Made by a program: the position numbers and the translations under genes. The notes under the pieces are model-generated. The model ran no database searches, was not told the DNA's origin, and was given only the letters and a program-made list of their open reading frames with translations. Shown one piece after another: positions 1 through 12,463 of a stretch of 64,000 nucleotides of DNA (position 1 is the first letter of the stretch; every line of letters starts with the position of its first letter). The DNA comes from Pocillopora verrucosa (lineage: Eukaryota; Cnidaria; Anthozoa; Scleractinia; Pocilloporidae), in NCBI RefSeq assembly GCF_036669915.1, contig NC_089325.1, positions 5,539,400 to 5,603,399 of the forward strand, in the 5' to 3' direction.

Positions 1-642
1 TTTCGTGTTACAGGAAATCGGGTCACGGAGCGCGTTTCATCAAGGTTGGGAATGGGCCTTTAAAAGCGGAGTTTCGAGTTTCCACACAGACTAGGGCCGC
101 CGCTTACCTTGTAATAAGCTTATCGTGAGATATCAGTTTTCAAAAATTAAGTGCTCTTTCGCTACATTTATTTTTAGATTGCATGTTGTGGCTATACCGT
201 TTGAATCAAAACATTTCTGCCTTTTTTGGACAGATAGATATTTACTTAGTAAACATTCGTTTACTGAGTGAAAATGATCTTTGGGCACAAAATTCAATAA
301 ACGAAGAAAGTTATGTTAACCGCTCCAAGTTCGCGACAAATTTCCTGGCTTAACAACAGAAAGGTGGCTTTCAAACTTGATACAATTTTCTTGTCTTATA
401 GCTAAGCAAGGCATCTAAAAGATGCGAAATATAGCTTTAGTTCACCTTGAACTGAACCTCTTCATCTCTACGAAATCGGGAGTCAGTCGAGCGTTACTAC
501 TTAGAAAAGTTGATAAAATTTCGCACCTATCCCTTTCCATTTTCTTATGGATCGATGGCCGTTTTCATACTTTAGACGTATCATTCCTCCAAAAGAACTT
601 GAGCAACTGATAGCATTTGCAAATATTTTATGCTTTTACGCA

Positions 643-795
643 CTACAAAGGTAGTTTATCTGAACGCGTAAAGCGTCTCTTTGAAGAGAGACTGGCAAAA
701 GATGCATTATGCGTTTAACGGAACCTTGCTTCGTAACGTCTTGAAGACGCAATACAAAGTTAGTTCATCTGAACGCATAATGCATCTCTTCGTTT
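643..795. repeat. Diverged direct repeat with hairpin-like core
   Basis: Two related segments of about 40 bases start near 645 and 754; both contain the pattern AGTT-ATCTGAACGC followed by a GCATCTCT-like run. The GCGTCTCTTTGAAGAGA core of the first copy can fold back on itself. This looks like a fragment of a small mobile repeat, but I cannot name the family. Confidence 0.4.
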
Positions 796-1289
796 CAAGA
801 CGGACAAAGCCCTTTTAAGAATGGGATCGTGTTATAATTAGAAAAAAGCCACGGTTATGTGCTTAAAGAAAATGGGCTCCTTCACAATAGGTCTTTAAAG
901 TCGCTCAGAAGAAATTAAATTGTCTCGTGACACCCTCAACATTTCTTTGACAGATTGAGGCTGTCACGAAAGAAGGTTCATCTCAGATTGGGTATTTATT
1001 CTTCAACCATTTTCTGTTCCTCAACTCCTCAGGACACTGTTCGTTTCTGTTTCTTTTTTAAATCATGGTCTTCTTAGCGACTTCTTTTGCTTTTCTTTTG
1101 CCAAAAAACAACTTCCAACAAGGCCGAGACTTCTTTGACCACGACGACTGTTCGTTTTAATTTCCCCGCGCATATAGTACAATGAATTGTTCGTCTCTCG
1201 TAGTTCGTCTTTTTATGCATTATTAGACGCAAAAAACTTCCGAAAAAGTAAAATGTAATAAAGTAATTGTCATTTCTCAATTTAGTCAA

Positions 1290-1476
1290 CAAATAGAGAA
1301 ACCTTGCCTGTGCTCTGTTCTGTTGTAAAGCACGCGGGAAGCGGCTAGACAACGAAAGAAGTGTAGGGAGAAACACGAGACGTAGTCGAGTGCTTCTTCC
1401 CACTTCTTGAGTACTCTAGCCGCTTCCTAAGAGCTTTACAACAAAACAGAGCACAGACAAAGCTTCTCTACTTATT
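1290..1476. repeat. Long imperfect inverted repeat (MITE-like hairpin)
   Basis: The left arm (about 1290-1350) and right arm (about 1416-1476) are reverse complements. The best part is CTGTGCTCTGTTCTGTTGTA on the left against the complement of the bases near 1434-1457 on the right, with one mismatch. Further matching blocks include the AAGCGGCTAG/CTAGCCGCTT pair. About 65 bases separate the arms. Non-autonomous inverted-repeat transposons look like this. Confidence 0.65.
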
Positions 1477-2669
1477 TTATAATAAAGAATCCGTTAAATT
1501 CCCCACGCATTACATTCAGTTTTCAAAACAAAATTTATTTCCAAACCAAACGACAGAATCGTCAGCATGCTCTATACTCTTCAGTAAAGCACGCTAAAAT
1601 AAGCCAATCAGAATCCCTGTTGGAATGGTTGAAATAATCTAATTGGCTGTACTAGACTAAAGCTGTCAAAAATGGCAAACCATCAAAGTTCACATTCTGC
1701 AATAGTTTACAAACTAAATAGTTCAGCGGGTCGCCCGAAGCCTTTTAGTCCTTAATTCAGAATCTGAAAGTGAAATGCCTAGTGAAATCCGGCAGAATTG
1801 TGGCTCATAAAACACGCAAGGTTTTTTTCACACAATAATTAGAAAACAAACCGTTCAAGCGTCTGTTTTATGAATGAACGACAGCCGAATTTACCGGAAT
1901 ATGAAGATTGCTCGGGATGACAACGCCGTAAAACTCGGCTGCAGTGACTGATGTGGCCTTCCACTCAACCCTTCGGAAAGGATATCAGAGCAAGCTCTTA
2001 GTTGTTCTCTCGAAGGGCTGCCGATGTTATTTCTGAGGCTTACTTGACTGCGATGACCGAAGATCGCCATGATGAGCTGGCCGCGTTGGACCTCAGCAAG
2101 ACACCGTCATGATTAGTATGAATCTTAACAGTTACGCCGGTTTGGGTGTAATTTTCATCATTCCTATTTTGTTCTGTTTTGTTTTTGGACACAAAACTAT
2201 ACATAATACACTAGCGTCAGCTGGGTTTTAATTTTTATTACCTTGAGTAGGCTTGCAATCTAACCGAGTGTGAAAACCTTCAAAACTCGAAACTCAAAAC
2301 TTCTTCAACAAAGAAAAATACCTCGAAATGTTTGACTTCTCTTATGATTACCAATAGTAGACAATCATCCAGAATCATTGACAATCAGCTAGCTGTACGT
2401 ATTTTGAATAAGGACATTAATCAAAGATTAATTCTACGCAGTTTCCCGTCATTACGTTCATTAGGTTCGAAGTTTCAAGTCATTAGTCATAACATTCACA
2501 GAAGGGAGAATTATAGAAAATTGACTTCCAATGAGGAGGGTTTATTAGAATACTTCAGAGCCTTGACGTGGAATCAGGTAAACTATATTGTGACGCAACC
2601 AAAATTTTCCCTTCCCCCCCCCTCCCCTGCGATTAAATAATGACCGGTGCCTTGCAATGTCATTTCCAG

Positions 2670-5600
2670 GATCCATTCAAGCTAAAGTTTATCCCAGTAT
2701 GATCTCTACTCCAGACAAGCCAACAAAAGCCTTCACTGGCGACACTGTGTCATTAAGGTGGCAGTACAATTCAGGAGATCTAAAGAATGACCTTTTCGAG
2801 GTGGTGTTTGGTATTTCGGAGAGTCCTGGGTTCCTGAAAAAAAAGTTGATAGTCGTCAAATCGAGTGGTTTTGCCTCAATAAAGTCTTCGCATAAGTCCT
2901 CTGTGGGTTGGGCAGGAAATTTGACATCCTCTATCGCAGTGTTTGAACTTTACAATGTAAAACTTAAAGATGGCATTAAGTATGGAATATTGGTGGAATA
3001 TGGTCTCAAGTATAGCCCGTTGACCGACACAGTTCAGCTTCAGGTTGAGTCCAGACGTAAGTAATATCGTTCAAGACAACTCGGAGTATGTTGGCACTAA
3101 CTCAAAATTGTACTTTTGGTTGCTGTGATTATGGTTCATTTGTAGGTTTTAAGACGGAGTCCGTTGAAAAGAGGTAAATGCATGTCTCTTCAATGAAGGC
3201 AACAATTGATAAGGTTATAGGGTCATTGTTTTGTTCTGTCGGGATCACAGTTAGAGTTCCTTGACCTAAAGGGTCCCTGAATTATCAAAAGAAGTCGATA
3301 AAGATAATTTCTAGTTACATCTAGTTACTGGAAGATTGATCTAGATAAATTTGTTCGCAGCCATGCCTGATCTACCGAGAATTACAAACGTCAGTAAACC
3401 GGCGCCGCTCAGGAAAGGACAGAGCGTGAACCTTACATGTATTGCCCAAAGTTTATCTCCTGTTCAAGTCATGTGGAAAAGGAATGACAAAGTATTAGTC
3501 AGCGGTACCTCCAAAGCCATATTGACCTTAAGAAATATTACAGCTGAGGACTGCGGCGATTACGTTTCTATCGCTAAAAACTCCGCCGGAGAAGATCATA
3601 GGACTGTTATCCTACTGGGTAAATGGTTTCACATATACTTGCCAGACAGAGTTTCTTACGGTGATTCCTCAGAAAAAAAAGTTATCGAACAATTTTTTCA
3701 AACTTTAGATAGGTCACCGTGCTTGTTTAGGAGATATGATGGGCCAAACTTGCCACGTATATGCCTCAGGTACTGGCACTAATCACACGCGTCATTTCAT
3801 AGGTTTATGGTACATTTTGCTGCAGCTAGAAGCAAGGGCTTTTAAAGTAACACTTGAAAAAACTTAATAGGTAGAAATTCTCGAGCGTATGGAACAATTT
3901 GGTTTATAATTTGTGGAAAAATCACGCAAATTTAAACGACATCGACTCAAAACGTTCCGCGAGTCGTTCCTTTCAAGTTCATTATTTGTAACGGGCTTTG
4001 TGCACGCTTATAGCTTTATCTTTTTTCCGTTCGAAGATTTTTAAATTTTTTTAATTTCCCCAATTTAAAGGGGCTAATTTTGTCATCAAAATTATGCAAT
4101 AAAATATAGGTCACCTTCCTCATTCAAGAGCTGAAGACCATCGTACTCCTTTACCTGGTCCGTGGATTGAAAAACAATACTGTGTTCTCAGAGTGCGCGC
4201 GCGCTCAATCTCCTAATTACATGATTTTTATACGCAATACAGGATGCGTAGTGTAATGCTGAGGAATCACTTTAAGATCAAGCTTCGAGCGTTAGCCCTT
4301 TTTCAGAACCCTTCGTTCTGACTCTCAAAAGGTCAAGTTTAGAAACTTCTTATACGATGGCCAATTTATGCGGCATTATCAACTCAATTGATGAAACCAA
4401 ATTATATTGTCAAATCCCTAACTGACGCAGCACTACAGTTTCTTTAGAAACTTACCTCCTTTAAAGCAAGATAAACCGACTACCACTGATTTTGTTGGTC
4501 CCTCTACGAGATCGCATAGACAGTCAAAGAATTTCCCCACTAATCATTCTTGTTATGTCAACTTTGCATTCCGTTCAATGCTCTAATATGGATCCTAGAA
4601 TTCCTTCTCATCGTCACCTGACGAGCTAAAGAATACGCTTTTGACCGGAGCCCTTTATTCTATTTCCACTGGAATTCCTCATTAACAACTGATTTTCCTG
4701 CTTGAAACAGTACTTCCGGAAAGCCCAACTATACTGAATTCAGACAAAATAGTGACCAGTCCAGGCTGGAAGCTACGATGGTCAGCAGTTGAAAGTGAAG
4801 GAGAGCTGCCGTTGACGTATACAGTTTGGCAAAAACGTGACGGTGAAGAATCATGGCTACCGGAAAATGTTACGGGAACTGTATTTCATATTGGACTTAA
4901 GGATAATACATCTTACTCTTTCGTGGTGAAAGCTTGGAACAAATGTGGAGAGAGTATGTTGGACAGAAGCAAAATGTTGAACATATCCACCAACTTTGAA
5001 GTCAAAGTTACAAAAGGAAAAGACATATCTCTCGAAACAGTTCCGACAGGTAGGAAAACATTGAACCTATAGACCGGAAGATGGGTAAAAAAAAAAGGAA
5101 TCATCATCACTGCCCTATGTGTTTCTTCTTAGTCAGTTTCTTTTCGTTCGGTGGGTCACACAAAAGCTCGCAGATACATAATGGCTGCCATCAGACTCAA
5201 TTTTGCTCATAGGCGTAATTGTCCATCTGACCGTTTCATGGTTATCGTCAACAAAAAGCCATGTAAACATAAATGACATTAAAGCAAAGAAATTGGGTCG
5301 TTTTTTAGGTGAATGAAGAGAGGAACTACGTGACTGAAGCGTCTTGGCCAAGAGCACAGAGCTGGGGAGGGAAGGGGCATAAAGTAATGACCGCGGTTAG
5401 GCTCAAACCGTGGACGAGTCAATCCAGTGAACCAATCAGAACCTCACCCCATTTCTCAGATGTTAACTGTTTTAAATTTCATTCGACAGAGAGTGAGAAT
5501 GCTCTGACTCCAATCTCCAGCAGCAGACAAAAAGACGTCGAGTCCCCGTGGAAAATTGAATTCATTATTTTAATAGTATTGGGCATCATTCTTTTAGTGT

Positions 5601-8600
5601 TCAGTACAATTGTGGTAGTGCTAAAAAAAATCATCCAAGACAAAGAAAATGGCCAAAGTAAGTAACTTAACGCGTGCTCTACGATTGAATGTCGTAAGAC
5701 AAGAACTGTAGTACATGTTATAACAGAGGCCAATAAGGAAAAAGGATAATTTTGGACTCATATGAAATGGAGTCAACTAGAGCTCAAAAGAAAAACAGGC
5801 AAATTGCCTCTAGAGCAAGAAGACAAAATTCATTCGATCCGCCATTGGTTTTAGTTTTGCATCTGATTGGTTGGGGAGTTATTTTAGAACAATCACAGAG
5901 CAGAGTGAAGTAAACCATTACAATTAAGATATTTTTTAAATAATGTATGCCTGATAAATCAGTGACATATAGCATAACCATCAATGATGAAGAAGACGAG
6001 GAAGCTTTCAGTATTTTGAAGACGTGAAATTACGTTAGAGTCAAAGGGAACGAAACATATTCGTTATAAAAAAAGTGACAATCTCTATTTTTCTCTTCAA
6101 AACTCCATAGGAACTCAAGATTTAAGGAACAGAAGGTAGGTACTCAACGGCGAAGTAATCCTTACGGGGCATTTTTTTAGTATCTCTCAGTCTCTCATCA
6201 ACGGGAAATTGAAGAAATTTAATCATATAGCCATTATTTTAGATGATATTTAGCTTTCTTTAATTTTGTAGATTCCCTGAAAAAAGTTGAAGTTCAACGA
6301 GCTAGACATCAAAAAATATATGTATTAAACTCTGTCAATCAATGTTATTTTTTCATTTATTAGAATAAGTACTCGCAATGAATTAAAAGTTACGTCGTCG
6401 ATGAGTTGATAAACGGAAAAAATATCGATTTTCATCATTTAATATGTATTGCTTTTTCAGGTTAATCACATTGTTTTCAAATCTACATGAAAATTCTGCG
6501 TTTGATCAGGTGGGGAAAGAATAATCTGTATGGTCTCTTTTAGTGTATACTAAAACAGCTCAAGTCGTTCAAGGCGCGCTCTGATTGGCCACTTAACGCC
6601 AGACATCCCTTGTTATTCACCTCTTAGCAACTCGGACGCGATTTAGGCCCGAAAAATATCGTAATCGTTACAGGAATTAATAAGTTGAGATCATCTTTTT
6701 GTGCTATTTAGTAAATACTTAAGCAACTATCCACCTCAGAGTTGTTGGTTAATGGTGGATAATTACCTCGCCGCTTCGCCAAGCATTCATCCACCATAAA
6801 ACGTTCTCTTCTTTAGTGAATATATATGAGTTACCGTGGGTTTAATCCAAAGATCGCTTCACTATTACTATTTCAGTTGTTCTCATTGCAACAAAAAGGC
6901 CGAGTGCTCCAAGATGGTTTGATTTTGTCACTCGAGTTCATAATGCGAATCAGCCACCATGAAGAGATTCAGGTCAGCTTTGTTAGAATGGCATACCGGA
7001 ATTCAGTTCATGCCAAGAACAAAAAATGATCCTTACACCGATCGACTCACCACAAGTACCACCCAGTCCTGAAAAATTGAAGAGCAGAATTACTAAACTT
7101 TCTGAAATAATCCCTTTTACCCCTGATGTAACCTCATCGCTTTCAGAGACTTAAGTATCTAACTTCCAACAACATCTGTTTTTTGAATGATTTGTTTGCA
7201 GGCTCTTGAAGGTTCTCCAGAAACAGAAGCAATGACAACAGAACAATCCTCACAATCCTCGTTGACGACAGAAGAATCCTCACAATCCTCGTTAACGACA
7301 GAACAACTAGAATCAGAATTAGTTACTAACACTGAGATGTTGCACAACTCCGCTGATGTGAACGCCCAAGTTGCTGCAGATCCAAACGCTGGGAATGAAA
7401 ACACTGTCCAAGTTCAAGAGGAAACAGTCCGACTTCTTGACACGTTCGGAAAGGACAAACCTCCGACTAGAACAACTCAAAGAGTGGATCATTCAGAAGA
7501 TTACCTGCAACCGGTGGAACACTTACACTTACAATTTGCGTTTCAAAACGGAAATAGCTCCAGATGTTCTCGTGGAAAGATACAAACCATGCCTCAAGAT
7601 CGTCCTGTACCTAATCCTAGAGGAAAACTGTCAACATTTACGGGAATGACGTCAAATCCACGCTGGCAAGGGGTTCAACAACGTGCAAATGTCGAACGAG
7701 TTAACCAATCAAGGTTCTGCACTCCTCATCCAAGAGTTCTACAAGACGAACACAGTTATCAGAATGATAGATGTGCAGCAACCCTGTATGAGAGCCCAAG
7801 ATATCCACAATCAGTTTTACCTTCTACCTCCAGGGGGGAGTCACCATATGCGAAAGTGCAGAGCAACACTAACTGGGAAGTGCCTGGCGAACGCTTAAGA
7901 CTATTTAAAAGGATTGGCGGTGGAACATTTGGTCAAGTGTGGGAAGGTGCTGTGTTGGATGTGCGTGATACTCAAGGCTGGTCCACTGTAGCTGTTAAAA
8001 TGCTAAAGGGTACGTGCTACTGCAAACAAAATATAAGAATGCCTGTAAATCCGTGCTGACTATCGACAAGCGAAAGGATGGAGCATTACATCTAATACCT
8101 AGCATTATATCTAATACTGCTAACAGTCTTAGATTCGTAAATGATGCTTTCTCTGAGATAACTAATCTAAAACTGGGTAACGTCACATAATTATGCAGTT
8201 TCTACTTTTACTATCTCTGCCACACACACACACACACGCACGCACGCACGCACGCACACAGACACAAAAGTTAAGATGTTATCATTTGAAACCAAAGAGA
8301 TAATGTTACATTAAAACCGCAAAAAATTTAAGATTCAGCTTCGTTCTCTAATGAGTGAGGAATTAGTAGCATATGCTGCTAGATGATCAGTAATAAGAAT
8401 TGATAGGGGCACATTTTAATGCAAGCAATACTTCTTCAAAAAGAAGGAAAGAGTTTTGTGTCATATCAATAAGTTATTGAGGAAGTCGAAACTTAATCGG
8501 GGAACTCCTTATTTGTGTGTAAAGATATGCTACGAAGTAAGAGCCTCACAACGAAAGCATTGAAAATACAAATTATTGGGACCGCGTATTTTGGAGGAAC

Positions 8601-11600
8601 GAATCAACAAGATTATGTTAGAGATACTGTAACTAATGTTTTCGTGACATTCGTTGTTGCAGAAAATTCCTCGAAGTCGGATCGAATGGATTTGTTGTCA
8701 GAGCTGGACTTGTTGAAGAAACTTAAACCTCATCCTAACGTGATACAATTGTTGGGCTGCTTGACGAAAGACGTACTTCGATGTAAAGGAGGGCGAGAAT
8801 TTAGTGAGTTGGATTACTTCTATCCTGCATGCACGAATTAAAGATACAGTCGGGAAGGGAAAAGTCTGTCTTTGTTATATCAAAACTGAAAAATATGCAT
8901 CCTGAAAAGATTTGATTTCTTCGTTTGTTATTGTTGCTTGTTTGTTTGTTTTTTTCATAACCACACCCCAGTTACGTTTTTCAACGGGACGAGGAGACTG
9001 GGACAGTCGTTTTTACTTCAGAAATTGTTGTTTCAAAAACCAGAGCTGATCGGAAATAAAAAAATAAATTGTATAAACGGCTAAATGCAGTTATTTGATG
9101 GCCAGAGTAAGAAAATAATCGATCTTTGTCTATGTCAGAATGCCATTGTATAACTTCAATTCCAAGGATTTATTTTCTTTGAATATTAAGGGCCTCCTCT
9201 TGTTATCTTGGAGTTTGTCCCTCATGGTGATCTCCTTGGATATCTAAAGAAAAGTAGAGGCGAGACAGATGATTACTACAACGTTAAATGTACAGAAACT
9301 TCATCGAAAATACCAACAGAACAACTTTACAAATTCGCTTGTGATATTGCCCGGGGAATGGCGTTCATATCGGCTCACCAGGTGTGCAACTTCACTTAAT
9401 CTGTTCCATTTTCTTCACACGTGATATATTTAATAATTACTCAGCGATATATCTAACGATTAAATATCTAGCCACTACCACTGAGGTGAAAAGTTGTGTA
9501 AGTATATACTAAAACACTCAGATAATATAGCACAAAAAGATGATTTTATGTAAGTTATTCCTGCAACGATTGCAATATTTTCGTGCTCAAATCCCGCGAG
9601 AGTTTTTCAGAGGTGAATAGCAAAGGATATTTGAAGTTTGGGTAGCCAATCAGAGAGCGTCTTCAACACCATCCATTGTTTAGTATATACTAAACTCGAG
9701 TATACACTTCGTCCATAAGCGATATTTCAATTTTTTTATACTTCTAACTTTCATACTAACAGACATTTCATTCTCAAGTTAAGAACGCTTGAGAGGAAAC
9801 TAACTAAACATGGACAAACACAAAGTTAAGAATTAAGAATAAAAAGTGCAAGTCTTTGTCAAAGTTAAAAATATAACATTTCAAACTGAATTGAGAAAAA
9901 CTTCGTGAAATTCAATTTCCAAGGAATGACGATAATTCAAAACGATAGTGTTGAGAATTTACTACACGAGGTTGAACAATGGGCGAAATATTATTCATCA
10001 AATTGTTTGTTCACTTGTAGTTCGTTCACCGAGACTTAGCAGCGAGGAACGTGTTGGTTGGCGAGGGTCTGCGCTGTAAAATCACTGACTTTGGAATGGC
10101 GAGAGATCTTGGCAAAGACAAAATTTATGTCAGGAGGTCGAATGTAAGTAAGCATGTACCCACTAACAGGTGCGAAAGAGTGCGTACTGCTCCCCCCCTC
10201 CCCACTCCTCCCTTCCACGACCTTTCAAATTCGTTACTTCTCAGACTTGACCACATTGATCCTAGTATCTCAAACTTATGGAACTTAGAAATTTATTGAC
10301 AACTGAACTTATAGAACACTCATTCTGGTTCTATACCGAAAGTGATTAAATTTTCATCTCGTTATTTCATAGGGAGTTGTACCAGTGAAGTGGATGGCAG
10401 TTGAATCACTAACAAAACAAGTTTTTACCACAGAAAGTGATGTGTAAGTAGATTGATGAGCTTGAAATAAAAGTGATAACACTTTCCCAAATGAATATTA
10501 ACTCAGCGCCCTTTTTAAGAGTTCAATGTCTCTTTATCGTGAAATCAAATCATCATGTTTCCCATCCGACTGTTTCCTGCTGAACAGTAACCTGATCATG
10601 AAAGAAAGCAGAAAAGTTCCTTGTATGTGATAGATTTTTTTCAATGGTCTACATTACAAGAGACTCTTCGCAAACCAAAAATTGTGATAATCATCTGAAA
10701 CAGACAGCGGTAATATAATAAACATATAATTTTTGCTCTTTTTGTCTTTCCTTTTTTTTCAGGTGGAGTTATGGCATCGTCCTACATGAGATATTCACAC
10801 TCGGTTAGTGGAATTTTTTCAGGTTTTTGGTCGACTTGGGGCTATTTGGACTCCAATTTCAAACGTCGTCATATTTTTTTTTTCGGAGTAAAAACCGTGA
10901 GATGGCGGAGAAAGCCAGAGGAGAACACGATATCAGCCTAACTAGGTCACTCCTTGTCGAGGAGGCCTGACAATCACCCGTGTCGGAAGATGATTACATA
11001 CTGTTAAACTGGAATTTCAATTGCGATCGTGGTGGGCTGCTATCGAACCTGCAAACAGAAAGTATCATTGTGATCACTCGGATGTGGGTAGTCCTGGAAA
11101 AACAATGCGTGCGAAAGTTATCATCAGAGGTCTCTGACGGAAATTCGAGGATGTTGATAAGTCGGCCATTTTCAATGACAACAATCCTTTTCAAAACTAC
11201 TATAATCCGGACGTGTAGGCTATACAATTAACTGGTGCTTAAGGTTTCAAACCTTTCACTCAACTGAAAAGAAAATTTGCAAGTCTGTTATTACTCAGTA
11301 CTATCTTTTCTACAGAATATTTTCCTTCAGCTTTCTGGGAGCTGACATCTTTTGAGTTTGTCACAAGCATACAAACTTTTACTTTTTTCTGAGTCAAATA
11401 CGCAGTGTTTTTTATCTTTGCAGGGGGGAACCCTTACGATGGAATGAGGGGACAAGAAGTCTTTACATACGTGTCGCAGGGTCACAAATTGCGAAGGTCG
11501 TCAGGCGTCAGCCCAGAATTGTACGTAGAATCACGTTCCATTTAGATTCACACTTATGAATAGGCCTCACTTATGACTAGGCCTATTCATAGGTGAGGCC

Positions 11601-12463
11601 TAGAACGCTTTTGGATTAAATGTCGTAAAATAAGATAAAAAATAATTATAGCGGCCCATTAGAAGAAAGAGCCAATCTCAAAGAGCCAATCAGACCTTAA
11701 ATTAAAAACAAACAAACTGCCCACGGCGCGGGAAAACGCGGGTGATCAATTCGTGATTTCAGTTTTGTGTTTGATTGGTTGGGAGAGAAGCGTTAGTTTT
11801 CTGAACCAATCAAATGGCAAAGTAAAGCAAAACCAATACAATCCGGATAACTTTCGACAATCAGTTGAAAATTGCTGCATTAAAAGCTATAGTTGAGTAA
11901 GTGCGTTTCATACATGGAAATAATGCTCCAAAAGGTTCTACTGACCTAAGGAATGTATTTTTATTTTACCTTGCGCTCGTATTATTGAGGCTCATTGCCA
12001 CAAATGTCATTAAAACACCGGATTTTTGACCCAACAGTTCAAATCGTCATACTATTTGTTTTTTTAACAAGTCGCTGGTTATATCGAGTTTTGGTGAGTA
12101 AAGACTGACTCATGACTTCACAGATATCTTTAATTGGTTACGTCAGTGTTTACATTGTAAATCACAAATTCCCCTGAATTTATAGCCGTTTTGACAGTTG
12201 GGTTTTTGGTTTTACCCCGCGAAAACTGATCAAACTGATCATTAAAGCAGAAAAAGGTAATGTTTCTACATTCATTCGGACAACTTGTTATCTTAACAAC
12301 ATGATCACTTGATTCCCACAGGTATAAATTGATGCTTCAGTGCTGGGACCAAGAGCCATCTAGGCGACCGACATTCGAATCAATTACGTCGTGGATGGAA
12401 ACTTTAGCGCATCCTCACTGTACAGAAAGTCAGAATACCTCCCAAATTATAAGCAAGGCGTAA
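2670..12463 (+). CDS. Receptor tyrosine kinase (Ig-Ig-FN3-TM-kinase), signal exon not found
   Basis: Fourteen exons join in one frame: 2670-3056, 3361-3618, 4711-5049, 5490-5657, 6111-6135, 6461-6509, 7202-8009, 8663-8782, 9191-9381, 10021-10143, 10373-10443, 10763-10803, 11424-11520 and 12322-12463 (TAA 12461-12463), giving 938 residues plus a missing signal exon. Outside the cell: an Ig-like exon without cysteines, an Ig-like exon (LTC...MWKR) and an FN3 domain ([18 protein letters not shown]). The membrane segment begins [10 protein letters not shown]. The kinase shows every hallmark: glycine loop [16 protein letters not shown] lysine, alpha-[20 protein letters not shown] loop, DFGMARD, activation loop with one Tyr (KIYVRRSN), [22 protein letters not shown], and RRPTF near the end. 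The HRDLAARN and PVKWM forms mark it as a tyrosine kinase. The long juxtamembrane exon has tyrosines in YLQP, YESP and SPYAKV that could dock SH2 proteins. The 8782 donor was chosen over 8772 because only it keeps frame with 9191. Confidence 0.9.
3619..4710 (+). other. Intron of the receptor kinase between Ig2 and FN3, with a MITE fragment
   Basis: No coding exon is seen. At about 4372-4460 there is a fragment related to the palindromic element at 15478-15670: both share an ATTATCAACT-AATTGAT block and the run GACGCAGCA-CAC/TACAGTTTCTTT-GAAACTTAC. Confidence 0.5.
5808..5935. mobile_element. MITE family 1, copy a (receptor kinase intron)
   Basis: This shares TTTTGCATCTGATTGGTTGGGGAG and a following AACCAATCA/ACAATCA-type block with the copy at 11655-11865. 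The internal ATTGGTT/AACCAAT pairing gives it an inverted-repeat character. It is intronic and non-coding. Confidence 0.5.
6538..6722. mobile_element. MITE family 2, copy a, TIR TTTAGTATATACTAAA-like
   Basis: The segment begins TTTTAGTGTATACTAAAA and ends with GCTATTTAGTAAATACT. Its reverse complement aligns along its length with 9503-9706, including the blocks TAGCACAAAAAGATGAT, GAGGTGAATA and CCAATCAGAG. The two copies are therefore the same element in opposite orientations within one gene. Confidence 0.75.
7228..7312 (+). repeat. 27-bp coding minisatellite in the juxtamembrane exon
   Basis: Nearly three units of a 27-base tandem repeat encode [10 protein letters not shown] / [10 protein letters not shown] / TTEQL in the intracellular juxtamembrane region of the receptor kinase. 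The period is a multiple of three, so copy-number change would keep the frame. Confidence 0.75.
8218..8268. repeat. (CA)n / (CACG)n microsatellite
   Basis: A run of CA dinucleotides passes into four to five CACG-type units and back into CA, inside the intron after the kinase glycine-loop exon. It is a length-variable simple repeat. Confidence 0.9.
9503..9708. mobile_element. MITE family 2, copy b, inverted relative to copy a
   Basis: The segment starts AGTATATACTAAAACACT and ends TTTAGTATATACTAAAC, so the ends are inverted repeats of about 14-16 bases. The interior matches the reverse complement of 6538-6722. It lies in the intron before the HRDLAARN exon. Confidence 0.75.
11550..11612. repeat. 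Short perfect hairpin in a receptor kinase intron
   Basis: TATGAATAGGCCTCA and its near complement TGACTAGGCCTATTCATA face each other with only a few bases between them, followed by a second GTGAGGCCTAG. It folds as a strong hairpin and is probably the core of a small foldback element. Confidence 0.6.
11655..11865. mobile_element. MITE family 1, copy b (receptor kinase intron)
   Basis: This contains TTTGATTGGTTGGGAG and GAACCAATCAAATGGCAAAG and aligns with 5808-5935. It lies in the intron before the last kinase exon. Confidence 0.5.

Larger units (their letters stand above)
1..2669. other. Left flank of the receptor kinase gene; no supported coding exon
   Basis: I see no exon here that I can defend. 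In the paralogous C genes the signal-peptide exon lies 1.8-3.4 kb upstream of the first Ig exon, so the matching exon of the receptor kinase should sit near the start of this stretch or outside the window. The stretch holds a diverged pair of direct repeats near 645-790 and a long inverted repeat at 1290-1476, both listed separately. A C-rich run at about 2608-2625 sits just before the first Ig exon, as it does in the paralogues. Confidence 0.5.

Noticed and set aside
2118..2231. Plus-strand frame starting MNLNSYAGLGVIFIIPILFC, which looks like a signal peptide for the receptor kinase
   Set aside because: No GT donor in the required phase follows before the stop, so it cannot be joined to the Ig exon at 2670 with confidence.
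2332..2640. 102-residue frame just before the first Ig exon
   Set aside because: It starts at a non-ATG codon, resembles no family and ends in the C-rich intron tract; the matching region of the C genes does not keep the frame.
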